A stretch of DNA of 64,000 bases. Origin: Pseudomonas sp. LB-090624 (GTDB taxonomy: Bacteria > Pseudomonadota > Gammaproteobacteria > Pseudomonadales > Pseudomonadaceae). The notes below the pieces were generated by a model. That model did not search any database, was not told where the DNA came from, and was given only the letters and a program-made list of their open reading frames with translations. This document shows positions 16,955-25,921 of this stretch, piece after piece. Numbering within the stretch: position 1 is the stretch's first letter; each line of letters begins with the position of its first letter. The translations under genes were made by a program, and so were the position numbers. The DNA lies in NCBI RefSeq assembly GCF_003205205.1, contig NZ_QJRL01000005.1, positions 124,001-188,000 of the forward strand, read 5' to 3'.

Positions 16955-17860
16955 ATGAATATCGATTTCAAAGATTTGGCGCTATTCATCCAGATTGCCG
17001 AAGCCCCAAGCCTGACGCAGGGGGCCAAACGCTCCTTCATGTCTCCTGCAGCGGCAAGCGTCCGTATCAAGGCCCTTGAGTTGGAGCTGAACACGCAGCT
17101 GCTCTATCGAGATAGTCGCGGGGTAGGCCTCACTGAAGGTGGTCGCAGGCTTCTGACGCATGCCCGCCTCATCATGCGTCAGCTTGGTTATTTGAAGACC
17201 GAGTTCGATGAATACGGCGCTGAAGTTTCCGGGCATATCAGGATCTTCGCGAACACGACGGCGGTGAGTGAATGCCTGCCGCAGGTATTGGCCGGTTTTC
17301 TCGCTAGCTATCCAGGTGTCACGATTGATCTGCAGGAACGCCATTCTTCTGACATCGTCAGGGGCGTGCTTGATGGGTCTACAGATATGGGAATTACTGC
17401 CGGTCCCATCTCGGCGAAAGACCTCGAAATCATCCACTTCAGCACAGACCGTCTGGTGCTGGTGCTGCCCCAAAGTCATCCACTCGAGGCACCTGAGGCA
17501 ATCAAGTTCGATGAGCTGATTCGCTATCCCCAGATAGGCTTGCAGGAGGGGAGTACCCTTCATGAATTTCTCAGGGAACAGGCCAGGCAGGTAGGCCATA
17601 GCCTGACTTGGCGAATTCAGGTGTCCAGTTTTGAATCAGTGTGCAGGATGGTAGAAGCTGGCGTCGGCATCGGCGTGATCCCTGAATCAGCGGCTCTTCG
17701 TCATCAGCGCTTGATGAACATCTCAGTCAAGCCATTGGACGAGTCCTGGGCCGTGAGGGAGCGCAGCATCGTGGTGCGTAAATATGAAGCTTTGCCAGGC
17801 TGCGTCAAAGCGCTCATCAGTTTGATCAAACCAATCAACCTGCCTGGCTATGCCGGTTAA
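16955..17860 (+). CDS. LysR family transcriptional regulator
   Basis: A 301-residue LTTR. The N-terminal winged helix (DFKDLALFIQIAEAPSLTQGAKR, quoted in part: LFIQIAEAPSLTQGAKR, then AAASVRIKALE) is followed by a periplasmic-binding-protein-like effector domain (GHIRIFANTTAV, LVLVLPQSHPL, GVGIGVIPE). It is divergent from the CoA-transferase/lyase pair, the usual arrangement for an LTTR and its target. The inducer is probably the acid handled by that pair. Confidence 0.9.
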   Translation: MNIDFKDLALFIQIAEAPSLTQGAKRSFMSPAAASVRIKALELELNTQLLYRDSRGVGLTEGGRRLLTHARLIMRQLGYLKTEFDEYGAEVSGHIRIFANTTAVSECLPQVLAGFLASYPGVTIDLQERHSSDIVRGVLDGSTDMGITAGPISAKDLEIIHFSTDRLVLVLPQSHPLEAPEAIKFDELIRYPQIGLQEGSTLHEFLREQARQVGHSLTWRIQVSSFESVCRMVEAGVGIGVIPESAALRHQRLMNISVKPLDESWAVRERSIVVRKYEALPGCVKALISLIKPINLPGYAG

Positions 17861-18250
17861 GCCGGCTGTCAGCACTCCACAGCCAGAGCGGGTCTTCACC
17901 GGTGGTGTCGCTCGCCTGAGTGCCTCGGGCGCCTTCATCCTTCAAGCCATTTTTCACCGCTAGCCTCAAAGCCTTATGGCCCTTGTGGTTAGTTTTTGGC
18001 CGTCTCGGCTATATCAATAAAAAAAAGCCTAGCGGAACATTCAAGCAAAGCGGATTAGCCTCTGCTGCCGAAAGTGCATGAACTAATAATACGAGGTGCC
18101 CTGTGTCTGTCAGACGCTATCGTCGCCTTCTTCGTCTGCTCTCCTGTGCCTATGTCCAATCCGCGTTTGCGGGTGGGCAAGTCTAGCTGTGTCCTAAGTT
18201 TTTCACATGCATTGCTCGTATCTGCCATAAAAACAACATAGAGAATGATC
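17861..18250. other. Intergenic region upstream of the TorF porin gene
   Basis: About 390 bp between the LysR gene and the porin gene, AT-rich near 18015-18030 (a run of eight A's). No coding potential or clear operator seen; it presumably holds the porin promoter. Confidence 0.4.
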
Positions 18251-18982
18251 ATGAAAAAAACACTGTTGAGCCTCGTTGTGGGAACTGGAATTTTTTATGG
18301 TGCGCAGGCTCAAGCCGTATCCCTGAGCGAGCATGTTGAACTGATAGGCTCTGTCGGGGCGCTGTCTGAATACTCGATGCGCGGTATCTCCTATACGCAG
18401 CGCAAGCCTGCCGTTCAGGGTACTGCTACATTGGCCCACTCCAGTGGGCTCTATGCCGGCGTCTGGAGTTCCAATGTCGATATAAATGGAATCGATGCTC
18501 GCTACGAAGCCGATTATTTCGCTGGCTACACCCATCAGTTTACCGATGCGGTTGGAATCGACGTGGGATATATCAAGTACACCTTCCCAAAGGGAACGCT
18601 GTTGAATGCGACCGAGACCTATGCAGTGTTAACTGCCTTTGGCTTTAAGCTCAGTAGCTATTACTCGGACGATTACTTCGGTGATCAAACCTATCTGTAT
18701 ACCTCCATCGGCTATGGCGTCAAAGACTTGCCCTATGGCATCGGCCTGGATATTCGGTATGGCCTCGCCGATTACAAAGACCCTACCTTCTTTTCCTCTA
18801 GCGGCAGTGGCAACGACTCCTACCGTGAGTGGGAGGTCAAGGTCAGCAAAAATTGGCGCACGTTGGATTGGTCGGCGAGTTACGTGGCTACCAACCTGTC
18901 GGAAACCGAATGCCTCCAATTCCAGGGGGACAAAGAGTCTTGCGCCGCAAGGGTGGTCGTTGGCGTTACCAAAAGCTTCTGA
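18251..18982 (+). CDS. TorF family putative porin
   Basis: A 243-residue outer-membrane beta-barrel of the TorF/TIGR02001 type. A signal peptide (MKKTLLSLVVGTGIFYGAQAQA) precedes a mature part with SLSEHVELIGSVGALSEYSMRGISYTQ-type opening (quoted in part: GALSEYSMRGISYTQ), alternating aromatic strands and a terminal VVGVTKSF ending in Phe. There are two close ATGs (18245 and 18251); AGAGAA spacing favours the second. The cargo is unknown. It stands alone, with a terminator just downstream. Confidence 0.82.
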   Translation: MKKTLLSLVVGTGIFYGAQAQAVSLSEHVELIGSVGALSEYSMRGISYTQRKPAVQGTATLAHSSGLYAGVWSSNVDINGIDARYEADYFAGYTHQFTDAVGIDVGYIKYTFPKGTLLNATETYAVLTAFGFKLSSYYSDDYFGDQTYLYTSIGYGVKDLPYGIGLDIRYGLADYKDPTFFSSSGSGNDSYREWEVKVSKNWRTLDWSASYVATNLSETECLQFQGDKESCAARVVVGVTKSF

Positions 18983-19003
18983 TTTACCTTTTCCGCACAT
19001 TTC

Positions 19004-19030
19004 AGCCGGGCTCATGCCTGGCTTTTTTTT
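19004..19030 (+). terminator. Rho-independent terminator after the TorF porin gene
   Basis: AGCCGGGC, loop TCAT, GCCTGGCT followed by a run of eight T's (19023-19030), 20 bp after the porin stop codon. Confidence 0.8.
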
Positions 19031-19087
19031 GCCTCGGTGGCGACGGCGGTACCGGCACCGCAGGTGCCGTTCGTCACTTCGCTTTTG

Positions 19088-19108
19088 TTAGCACGACGGC
19101 CGTGTTAA
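19088..19108. promoter_or_regulatory. Near-palindromic operator candidate, copy 1
   Basis: TTAGCACGAC-G-GCCGTGTTAA, a 21-bp imperfect palindrome about 230 bp upstream of the AraC start. 17 of 21 positions recur at 31452-31472 upstream of the P450 operon, and the A-rich flank on the right is also shared. Confidence 0.5.
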
Positions 19109-19338
19109 AAAGAGACGGAGATGATCACGCATGATCCGCTCCTTTGAGCGTCATGCGACCTAGAAAAACGCTAAGAAGGCCGATCTCCATGAAAACTCGG
19201 GAAATACTCTGCACACTGATGCATTGGCTCGCTGCCCGTGCTGCTACTGCAGCAGGGTAGTGGTAATGCGCGCTTGGGTCGTGGGTGGGCGTCCAGGCGT
19301 CGCCCTGCAGATTTCCGGGTTTTCTTGAGAATGCACTC

Positions 19339-20349
19339 ATGAGTGGTTGGAAAAGCTGTTCGTTGACGTCACTGCATCACACAAGACAACTGATTGGTCA
19401 GGTCAGGGCGGCGGGCGGGGATCCCGCTTCCGCGCTTGAGGGGAGCGAGATCACCCTCGAAATGCTCGACGACCTGACCCGGAAAATCAAAATCGTTGAT
19501 GAGTATGTGATCTATCGCAACGTCAATGCGATGTTCCCTCATAGGAATATCACGATGGAGATCGGTTTGAATGCTCGGGTTTCTGTCTATGGCTTGCTGG
19601 GCTATGCGCTGCTCACCGCGCCGACTCTCCGCGATGCTTTGAATGTGGCAGCTGAGTTTCCAGCGCTCATTGCTAACGGTTTCAACCTGGCACTTGATGA
19701 GCGAGAGGGGCGGGCAAGCGTGATTTTTAGCGGCTACTCGGGGGCCGCTGATTTGAAGGTTTCCTATGCGGAGCTGGCTATCTCCTCATTCAAGCGCAGC
19801 TGCAGCGACATCATGGAACAGGCGTTTGTACTCGATGAAGTGACCTTCGAGGGCTGCGTGCCACCTAGCCATGCGGCCCTGTGCCAAGAGCATTTGGAGT
19901 GCAAGGTAACGTTCAATCAGCCTCGCAACTTGATGATCTTCGACGCGGCTTTGTTAGACGTGAAGATGCCCATGCGCGATGCGGTGTCCCACCTGGAAAT
20001 TATCGAAGCATGCCGAAGGCAAAACCGTGAGTACGCTGCCGAAAGGGAATGGCTCCAACGTGTGAAGCTGATCTTGGAACGTGATCTGCAAACCCCTGCG
20101 TCTCTGGAGGCGGTGGCTCATCAAATGCACTGCTCTGCCCGGACACTCAGGCGGCAGCTGGGGGTGTTCAAAACGAGCTATCGTCAGCTCCTCGATGAAG
20201 TTCGTTTCGAGCGAGCCAAAATCATGTTGAAGGATGGGAAACTGCCCACTGATCATATCGCGGAAAGCCTCGGTTTTTGCGACGGCGCAGGGTTTCGCCG
20301 AGCATTTCAGCGGTGGAGTGGTCTTGCACCCGGTGCGTACAAGGCATGA
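19339..20349 (+). CDS. AraC family transcriptional regulator (Arabinose_bd-like N-terminal domain)
   Basis: A 336-residue regulator. The N-terminal two thirds resemble the ligand-binding domain of OruR/VirS-like AraC proteins (TLRDALNVAAEFPAL); the C-terminal double helix-turn-helix is clear (SLEAVAHQMHCSARTLRRQL and ESLGFCDGAGFRRAFQRWSG). The ATG at 19339 is preferred over a GTG 18 codons upstream. It sits before a TetR gene and the P450 catabolic operon, which it or TetR probably controls; amine, amino acid or aromatic ligands are all possible. Confidence 0.88.
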   Translation: MSGWKSCSLTSLHHTRQLIGQVRAAGGDPASALEGSEITLEMLDDLTRKIKIVDEYVIYRNVNAMFPHRNITMEIGLNARVSVYGLLGYALLTAPTLRDALNVAAEFPALIANGFNLALDEREGRASVIFSGYSGAADLKVSYAELAISSFKRSCSDIMEQAFVLDEVTFEGCVPPSHAALCQEHLECKVTFNQPRNLMIFDAALLDVKMPMRDAVSHLEIIEACRRQNREYAAEREWLQRVKLILERDLQTPASLEAVAHQMHCSARTLRRQLGVFKTSYRQLLDEVRFERAKIMLKDGKLPTDHIAESLGFCDGAGFRRAFQRWSGLAPGAYKA

Positions 20350-20454
20350 ATGCGATCCGACAGCGCGTTTGCAGTCAAAGTCATTGATTTTCAATGGCTG
20401 AGTCGGCATCCTTGCGACCATTAGATACACAGAACTTGTACGGTTATTTCTGCC

Positions 20455-21042
20455 ATGCCAAAAATTGTCGACCACGAAGTAAGGAAAGCCGAAATCACCA
20501 AGGCGGTAATCCGCTCTATTGGTAAAGAGGGCCTGGCGAATGTAACGATACGGGGTATTGCCCGCGAAGGCGGGTTTAGCAGCGGAACGCTGGCCCATTA
20601 TTTCAATAGCAAAGAAGAGCTGATTAATTTCGCTTTTGATGAAATTTCGAAGGATGCATTTTCTCGGATAGAGCACCGAGTTGCGGAATACCAAACGGCT
20701 CAGGAAAAAGTTCGAGCTGTCATTGAAGAACTGACCCCTCAAATCAGTGATGAGCATGATGCCGTCATCTCGGTGTCATTCTGGGCTGCTGCGCGTCAAG
20801 ATGAAAACCTGCGTCGGAAATTCCATGACGTCTATGCAAACTTCAGGAATCATCTTCGCAACTACATTGATGAGGGTCTAAACACTGGTGAATTTCACAT
20901 TCAAGGGCAACTGGAAGAGGAGATTGACTTCATCGTTGCTGTAACAGATGGTCTGCTTGTTTCCTTCCTGCTTGACCCTGATCGCTTCCCGGCTCATCGC
21001 AGTCAGTGGCTAGTGACCGCCGCGATGAGCCGATTGCTCTAG
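20455..21042 (+). CDS. TetR family transcriptional regulator (BetI-like)
   Basis: A 195-residue repressor. The N-terminal HTH is typical (VTIRGIAREGGFSSGTLAHYFNSKEEL, quoted in part: GIAREGGFSSGTLAHYF), and the C-terminal ligand domain (FWAAARQDENLR, RNHLRNYIDEG) resembles the BetI/TetR_C_6 group. It lies convergent with the end of the minus-strand P450 operon (45 bp between stops) and downstream of the AraC gene. It likely represses genes of this operon, perhaps at the palindrome of 31452-31472. Confidence 0.88.
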   Translation: MPKIVDHEVRKAEITKAVIRSIGKEGLANVTIRGIAREGGFSSGTLAHYFNSKEELINFAFDEISKDAFSRIEHRVAEYQTAQEKVRAVIEELTPQISDEHDAVISVSFWAAARQDENLRRKFHDVYANFRNHLRNYIDEGLNTGEFHIQGQLEEEIDFIVAVTDGLLVSFLLDPDRFPAHRSQWLVTAAMSRLL

Positions 21043-21087
21043 ATCAGCCCTGTCTGTTCGGGACAGAGCGCGCAACCTTTCGAAACG

Positions 21088-22467
21088 TTAAGCACATTGG
21101 GAGCGGTACCAGCGTTCGGTGTCGCTCAATGCCCACTCGAACCGGTCGATGATTTTCTGAATCTCGGCTTCGGTGGTAATCAGAGGCGGGCAGAATGCGA
21201 TGGCATCACCGATATTGCGAGTGATGAATCCATGATGCTGCGCTCGTTGAGCCAGGTAGGCCCCGATGTTTCCCGGTGGATCGAAACGGGCTTTGGTGGC
21301 CTTGTCCGAAACGAGCTCCACAGCAGCAATCAGGCCTTGCCCCCTCACTTCGCCAACCAGTGGGTGATCGAGGTAGCAGCCGAGTTTTTCATGCATCAGA
21401 GCACCCATTTCTGCAGCCCGTGCGACGAGATTTTCTTCCTGGATAATTCGAATGTTTTCCAGCGCGACAGCAGATGCAACAGGATGGCCAGTTGCGGTGA
21501 AACCGTGTCCCAGAGTACCCATCTGGTGGGACTGATCGGCGATAGGGTCGAAGATGCGTTCGTTGATCAGCACTGCGGCAATGGGCTGATAACTGGACGA
21601 GAGCTGCTTCGATACGAGCATGGCATCAGGGTAGATATCGAAGGTCTCGCATCCGAACATTGAGCCCGTGCGACCAAAACCGCAAATCACCTCGTCAGCT
21701 ACCAGAAGAATGTCGTACTTGCGGCAAACTGCTTGAATCTTCTGCCAGTACGTAGCGGGTGGCACCAGGACCCCGCCTGCGCCCATGAGGGGCTCGCCGA
21801 AGAAGGCGGCAATGGTGTCTGCGCCTTCATGGAGAATCAGCTCTTCCAATTCTTGCGCGAGCCGATCGGCATACTGCTCCTCAGTCTCAGATGGCAGGCC
21901 GTAGCGATAGTAGTGTGGGCAGCTCACGTGCAACACCGGGGCGAGCGGTAGATCGAAGCCACGGTGGTTGTTGGGGAGACCGGTCAGACTGGCACTCATC
22001 ACTGTGACGCCATGGTAGGCGTTCAACCTGCTGATCAGCTTTTTCTTCCGCGGTTTGCCGAGAGCATTGTTGCGGTACCATATGAGCTTGACGATTGTAT
22101 CGTTGGCCTCTGAACCCGAGTTGGTGAAGAACACTTTACTCATCGGTACAGGCGCGAGATCAACCAGTTTCCGAGCAAGCTTGGTACTTGGCGCATGTCC
22201 CTTCCCATTGAAGGTATGGTAGAACGGCAGTGTTCGAAGCTGTGCTGCTGCCGCTTGAATCAAGCGTTCATTGCTGAACCCTAAAGCCACGCTCCAGAGT
22301 CCAGACATCGCTTCAATGTAGGCCTTGCCTTCCGAGTCGTAAACGTAGATACCTTCGCCGCGCGCAATCATCATGGGCCCAAGCTCTTGATGTTTGCGGG
22401 CGTCGGTATAGGGATGCAAGACGTTCATCACATCTGCATCAGCTAATGCGCGGGAATTGTCGTTCAT
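21088..22467 (-). CDS. Class III aminotransferase, polyamine/omega-amino acid:pyruvate type
   Basis: A 459-residue PLP enzyme close to putrescine/omega-amino acid:pyruvate transaminases (SpuC-like). LHPYTDARKHQELGP opens the fold; NSGSEANDT binds the phosphate, AYHGVTVMSASLTG contains the Y-H-G motif, VADEVICGFGRTG holds the PLP Asp, and the catalytic Lys is in SKQLSSSYQP. It would convert an amine to an aldehyde. I start at 22467 (MNDNS). It is last in the minus-strand P450 operon, separated from the SDR by a strong hairpin. Confidence 0.87.
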   Translation of the reverse strand: MNDNSRALADADVMNVLHPYTDARKHQELGPMMIARGEGIYVYDSEGKAYIEAMSGLWSVALGFSNERLIQAAAAQLRTLPFYHTFNGKGHAPSTKLARKLVDLAPVPMSKVFFTNSGSEANDTIVKLIWYRNNALGKPRKKKLISRLNAYHGVTVMSASLTGLPNNHRGFDLPLAPVLHVSCPHYYRYGLPSETEEQYADRLAQELEELILHEGADTIAAFFGEPLMGAGGVLVPPATYWQKIQAVCRKYDILLVADEVICGFGRTGSMFGCETFDIYPDAMLVSKQLSSSYQPIAAVLINERIFDPIADQSHQMGTLGHGFTATGHPVASAVALENIRIIQEENLVARAAEMGALMHEKLGCYLDHPLVGEVRGQGLIAAVELVSDKATKARFDPPGNIGAYLAQRAQHHGFITRNIGDAIAFCPPLITTEAEIQKIIDRFEWALSDTERWYRSQCA

Positions 22468-22483
22468 GGTTTGCGCTCGCGAA

Positions 22484-22511
22484 GCGCCGGGACAGCGCGC
22501 TGCCCCGGCGC
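22484..22511 (-). other. Intercistronic GC-rich hairpin
   Basis: GCGCCGGGACAGC and GCTGCCCCGGCGC form a 13-bp stem with a single mismatch and a very short loop between the SDR and transaminase genes. No T-run; probably adjusts the level of the last cistron. Confidence 0.5.
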
Positions 22512-22520
22512 ACAAATAGC

Positions 22521-23324
22521 TCAGTTGAAGGGCAGCGGGGGAGTAGCCAGGCCTTCCAGGTTCATGAGGACTTCAGCGCCACCGTCGACGATTAAATCAG
22601 TCCCGTTGATCCAGAAACCTCTTGGATCGAGCATCAGCAGAATTGCGCCGGCAATTTCCTCGGGGTAAGCATCGCGGCCTCCAGCTTGCTCCTTCAGATT
22701 CTGCAGCAGCTCATCACCCATGGTGTCGTAGAAGTCGGCCAGGATAGGCGTGCAGACAGCGCCCGGGCTGACCGAATTCACTCGCACCCCTCGGTGCCGC
22801 TGGTTACTGGCCACAAGCATGGTGTAGAGAATGACGAGCTCTTTAGTGAAGTCATAGGTGGTGACCGCATCCATATTCAGCGCTTGGAACGCTTCCAGGC
22901 ATGGACGCCATTCACCCAGGGTCAGCAAACTTTCGCTAACGGCTTTGTGCTTGCGCCATCCCGCACCTGCTGTTGAGGCGACGTTTACGACCGATGCTTT
23001 GTCGGCAAGTTTCGGTAGCAGTTGGGTGGTGAGATAGCGCAAGCCCAGGAAATTCACCTTGAACACCAGGTCAGCTGGCAGGCTACCTGGCACGCCGGCA
23101 ATGTTTGCCAGACCATCAATGGGTTGAGTGATTTCTGTGAGTGCTTGATCAATGGAGTTTGGGTTGGAAAGGTCGCAGAGGATGAACTGGCTGCAGTTTT
23201 CCTGGGCCGGCTTCACATCCAGACCAATGACAGATGCGCCTGCGTTCATCAGTGCCAGGGCGGTCGCCTTGCCTACGCCAGAGGAAACGCCGGTGACTAC
23301 GATTCGTTTGTCAGTGAACGACAT
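22521..23324 (-). CDS. SDR oxidoreductase related to coniferyl-alcohol dehydrogenase
   Basis: A 267-residue classical SDR. IVVTGVSSGVGKATALAL is the cofactor motif, NIAGVPG follows strand 4, and YDFTK is the catalytic YxxxK. The GVSSGVG and GLANIAGVPG wording and the WINGTDLIVDGG end resemble CalA-type coniferyl-alcohol and 3-alpha-hydroxysteroid dehydrogenases. It may oxidise the alcohol made by the neighbouring P450, whose stop is 11 bp upstream. Substrate unknown. Confidence 0.82.
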   Translation of the reverse strand: MSFTDKRIVVTGVSSGVGKATALALMNAGASVIGLDVKPAQENCSQFILCDLSNPNSIDQALTEITQPIDGLANIAGVPGSLPADLVFKVNFLGLRYLTTQLLPKLADKASVVNVASTAGAGWRKHKAVSESLLTLGEWRPCLEAFQALNMDAVTTYDFTKELVILYTMLVASNQRHRGVRVNSVSPGAVCTPILADFYDTMGDELLQNLKEQAGGRDAYPEEIAGAILLMLDPRGFWINGTDLIVDGGAEVLMNLEGLATPPLPFN

Positions 23325-23335
23325 GCTGGCATTCC

Positions 23336-24565
23336 TTAAGCATTTTTGAAGCGAATGGGGAGAGAGGCGATTCCATTGATGAAACGAGAAGGAATCATCT
23401 CAGGCGCCCCGGCCAGTTCGATGTCCTTGAGCTCTTTCAGTGTCTCTGCAAGCAAGAAAGGCAACTCAAGTCGAGCAAGGTGGGCGCCTAGGCAGGTGTG
23501 CCGACCTCCGCCGCCGAAGCCGAGATGTGGATTGGGGGAGCGCAACACATTGAAGTCGTAGGGGTTCTCGAATTTACTCGAATCACGGTTCGCGGAGTTG
23601 TACCACATGACCACTTTGTCGCCTTGGGCAATTCGCTGGCCATTGATTTCGGTATCACAAGAGGCAGTCCGGCGCATGTGCATGACCGGGCTTACCCAAC
23701 GTACCAGCTCTTCGAAGCCGGTGGGGGCAACCCCCACGGGGTCGTTTGCCCAGATCTTCATTTGCTCGGGGAATTCCAGGAAGCACTTCATGGCGTGAGC
23801 ACCTACGGTGCCGGTTGTCTCCATGCCAGCGGTGACGAGCAGTTGGAAGAAATAACCCGCTTCTACATCGTCCAGCTTTTTGCCTTCAACTTCTGTCGCC
23901 AGGATCATCGACAGAATGTCATCACCGGGGTTTTTGCGCTTCTCGGCTGCCAGGCATCGGCCGTAGTCATTCAGCTCCGCGAATGCTCCGGTAATCGCTT
24001 CAACAGCGTTTACGCCAAGCGTATCTCCCGCAAGTGCCGTTACAGTGAGCTCGTGCAGGCGGCGCCGGTTTTCCTTCGGAGCACCGAGGAAGTCGCATAC
24101 CACCTCCACAGGGAATGCTTGAGCGACGTCTTTGGCATAATCGCATTCGCCGCGCTCTTTAACACTTGCCACAACGGAGGTCGCGTACGCCTTGGCAACC
24201 TCAGTCATCTTGTTTACACCCTGGGGCGAGAACGCACGAGCAACCACCTGGCGGAGCTTGAAATGGCGAGTAGCATCCATGTTCAGGAACCAGCCTTCCT
24301 GGTGAGCCTCTTCTACGGTCTGGTCGCCAACAATGGTGCCTTCGCCGCTGATAAAGGTCTTAGCGTCACTGCTCACTGCGACGATGTCGTCGTAACGAAC
24401 GACTGACCAGAACCCTTTGCAACCGGCTTCCGCAGAAGCCTCAGGGAAGTCGTGCCAGCTCACCGGTTTATGCTCGCGAAGTGCGGCAAAGGATTCTTCG
24501 CGATCTGAGCGCTTCCAAAATTCCATATCCGCCAGGTTGACGCTGTCTACATCGATGCGGCTCAT
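23336..24565 (-). CDS. Cytochrome P450, class I
   Basis: A 409-residue soluble P450. The heme-binding motif GFGGGGRHTCLG carries the axial Cys358; the I-helix AGMETT (246-251) is the standard oxygen-activation motif, ELVR is the ExxR, and MDATRHFKLR the C-helix arginine/histidine motif. It hydroxylates or dealkylates a small substrate, receiving electrons from the ferredoxin (25575) and reductase (28636) of the same operon. Neighbouring ureohydrolase, transaminases and aldehyde dehydrogenases suggest a nitrogen compound. CYP family cannot be fixed by eye. Confidence 0.92.
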   Translation of the reverse strand: MSRIDVDSVNLADMEFWKRSDREESFAALREHKPVSWHDFPEASAEAGCKGFWSVVRYDDIVAVSSDAKTFISGEGTIVGDQTVEEAHQEGWFLNMDATRHFKLRQVVARAFSPQGVNKMTEVAKAYATSVVASVKERGECDYAKDVAQAFPVEVVCDFLGAPKENRRRLHELTVTALAGDTLGVNAVEAITGAFAELNDYGRCLAAEKRKNPGDDILSMILATEVEGKKLDDVEAGYFFQLLVTAGMETTGTVGAHAMKCFLEFPEQMKIWANDPVGVAPTGFEELVRWVSPVMHMRRTASCDTEINGQRIAQGDKVVMWYNSANRDSSKFENPYDFNVLRSPNPHLGFGGGGRHTCLGAHLARLELPFLLAETLKELKDIELAGAPEMIPSRFINGIASLPIRFKNA

Positions 24566-24593
24566 GAGTCTTTACCCACAAAGTTGGTTGTTA

Positions 24594-25544
24594 TTAGACG
24601 TTGTGATAGTTGACGCCGGGTAGGACGCAAAGCATTTCGAATAACAGGTTTGCGCCCAGGAGGGAGGTATTGCCGCTGCTGTCGTAAGGCGGCGAGATCT
24701 CTACAACGTCGCCACCAATGACATTCAGGCCTTTACACCCACGAATGATTTGCTGTCCTTGGTAAGCGGTAAGTCCGCCGATTTCCGGAGTACCGGTACC
24801 TGGAGCTACCGAAGGATCAAGTCCATCAATGTCGAAGGAGATATACACCTTCGTATCGCCGATTTTGGCCTTGATTGATTCCATCAACGGAGCCAGTGAT
24901 ACCCCTTGGCATTCGTCAGCGGTCACTACCGTGAAGCCCTTGCTACGCGACCAGTTGAAATCGTCTGGCGAGTAGCCTGTACCACGCAGGCCAATCTGGA
25001 AGGTCAGATGTGGGTTGATCAAGCCGTCTTCATAGGCACGACGGAACGTGGTGCCGTGAGCGATCTTCTCGCCGAACATGTGCTCGCCTACGTCAGCGTG
25101 AGCATCGATATGGATCAGCGCCACAGGCCCATGCTTCTTCGCGATGGACTGCAGGATTGGATAGGTGATCGTGTGATCGCCACCCAGCGTGAGCGGTGCT
25201 ACTTCGTGTTCTAGGATGACGTCGTAGGCCTCTTCAATCCGCTTTACTGCATCAGGAAGGTTGAACGTGTTGATGGCCACGTCACCGATATCAGCCACCT
25301 GCAGGCTCTCGAAAGGCGCCGCACCGGTTGCCAGATTGAAAGGGCGCAGCAGGCAGGATTCTGCACGGATGCTCCGTGGCCCCATTCGGGTACCAGAGCG
25401 GTTGGAGGCGCCAATATCCAGTGGAACACCGACGAAACATGCATCCAGACCAGCAGCACTTTTTGCTTCAGGCAGGCGCATCATGGTTGGAATGCCGCCG
25501 AAGCGGGGCATTTGATTGCCACCAAGAGGTTGATTGAAACTCAT
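24594..25544 (-). CDS. Ureohydrolase, agmatinase family
   Basis: A 316-residue binuclear manganese hydrolase. LGGDHTITYP, HIDAHADVGEH and SFDIDGLDPSVAPGTGTPE (in two pieces: SFDIDGLDP and GTGTPE) supply the metal ligands of the arginase/agmatinase family. It would split a guanidino compound into urea and an amine. Agmatine, 4-guanidinobutyrate and guanidinopropionate are all possible. Its position between P450 and ferredoxin genes, with two transaminases nearby, suggests a modified or cyclised guanidino amine as pathway substrate. Confidence 0.87.
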   Translation of the reverse strand: MSFNQPLGGNQMPRFGGIPTMMRLPEAKSAAGLDACFVGVPLDIGASNRSGTRMGPRSIRAESCLLRPFNLATGAAPFESLQVADIGDVAINTFNLPDAVKRIEEAYDVILEHEVAPLTLGGDHTITYPILQSIAKKHGPVALIHIDAHADVGEHMFGEKIAHGTTFRRAYEDGLINPHLTFQIGLRGTGYSPDDFNWSRSKGFTVVTADECQGVSLAPLMESIKAKIGDTKVYISFDIDGLDPSVAPGTGTPEIGGLTAYQGQQIIRGCKGLNVIGGDVVEISPPYDSSGNTSLLGANLLFEMLCVLPGVNYHNV

Positions 25545-25574
25545 GGTTTCATCTCCTGTTTAGAGGAAACCCAG

Positions 25575-25895
25575 TCAGCTCTGCTGACTAGGAACACGAA
25601 TGACCAGGCCTTCCATCTCCGGGGTAATACGGAGCTGGCAGGAGAGGCGGCTTGATGCGTCTGGCTCGTATGCGTACTCGAGCATGTCGCTTTCCATTCC
25701 TTCAGCGGCCTGGAGCTTTTCTTTCCACTCGTCAGAGATGTAGACGTGGCAGGTGGCGCAAGCACACGCCCCACCGCAGTCGGCATCAATACCTTTAACC
25801 ATGTTGTTGACTGCCGCTTCCATCACGGTGCCGCCAACTTTTGCGTCGACGTCAACAGATGAACCATCAGGCTGCACGAAAGTGATCTTGACCAT
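25575..25895 (-). CDS. [2Fe-2S] ferredoxin, putidaredoxin/adrenodoxin type
   Basis: A 106-residue vertebrate-type ferredoxin. Cys40, Cys46, Cys49 and Cys86 give the C-x5-C-x2-C-x36-C pattern seen in putidaredoxin; an extra Cys44 lies inside the loop. It carries electrons from the FAD reductase at 28636 to the P450 at 23336. It lies between the ureohydrolase and GABA-type transaminase genes. Confidence 0.93.
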   Translation of the reverse strand: MVKITFVQPDGSSVDVDAKVGGTVMEAAVNNMVKGIDADCGGACACATCHVYISDEWKEKLQAAEGMESDMLEYAYEPDASSRLSCQLRITPEMEGLVIRVPSQQS

Positions 25896-25921
25896 TTTTC
25901 TTATCTCGACTCGTTGAGGGG

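Larger units (their letters stand above)
18983..19338. other. Intergenic region between TorF porin and AraC regulator genes
   Basis: Contains the porin terminator (19004-19030), the near-palindrome at 19088-19108, and presumably the AraC gene promoter. No coding potential recognised. Confidence 0.4.

Noticed and set aside
23498..24406. 302-codon plus-strand frame opposite the P450 gene
   Set aside because: Antisense to an intact P450 with heme, I-helix and ExxR motifs; no independent evidence.
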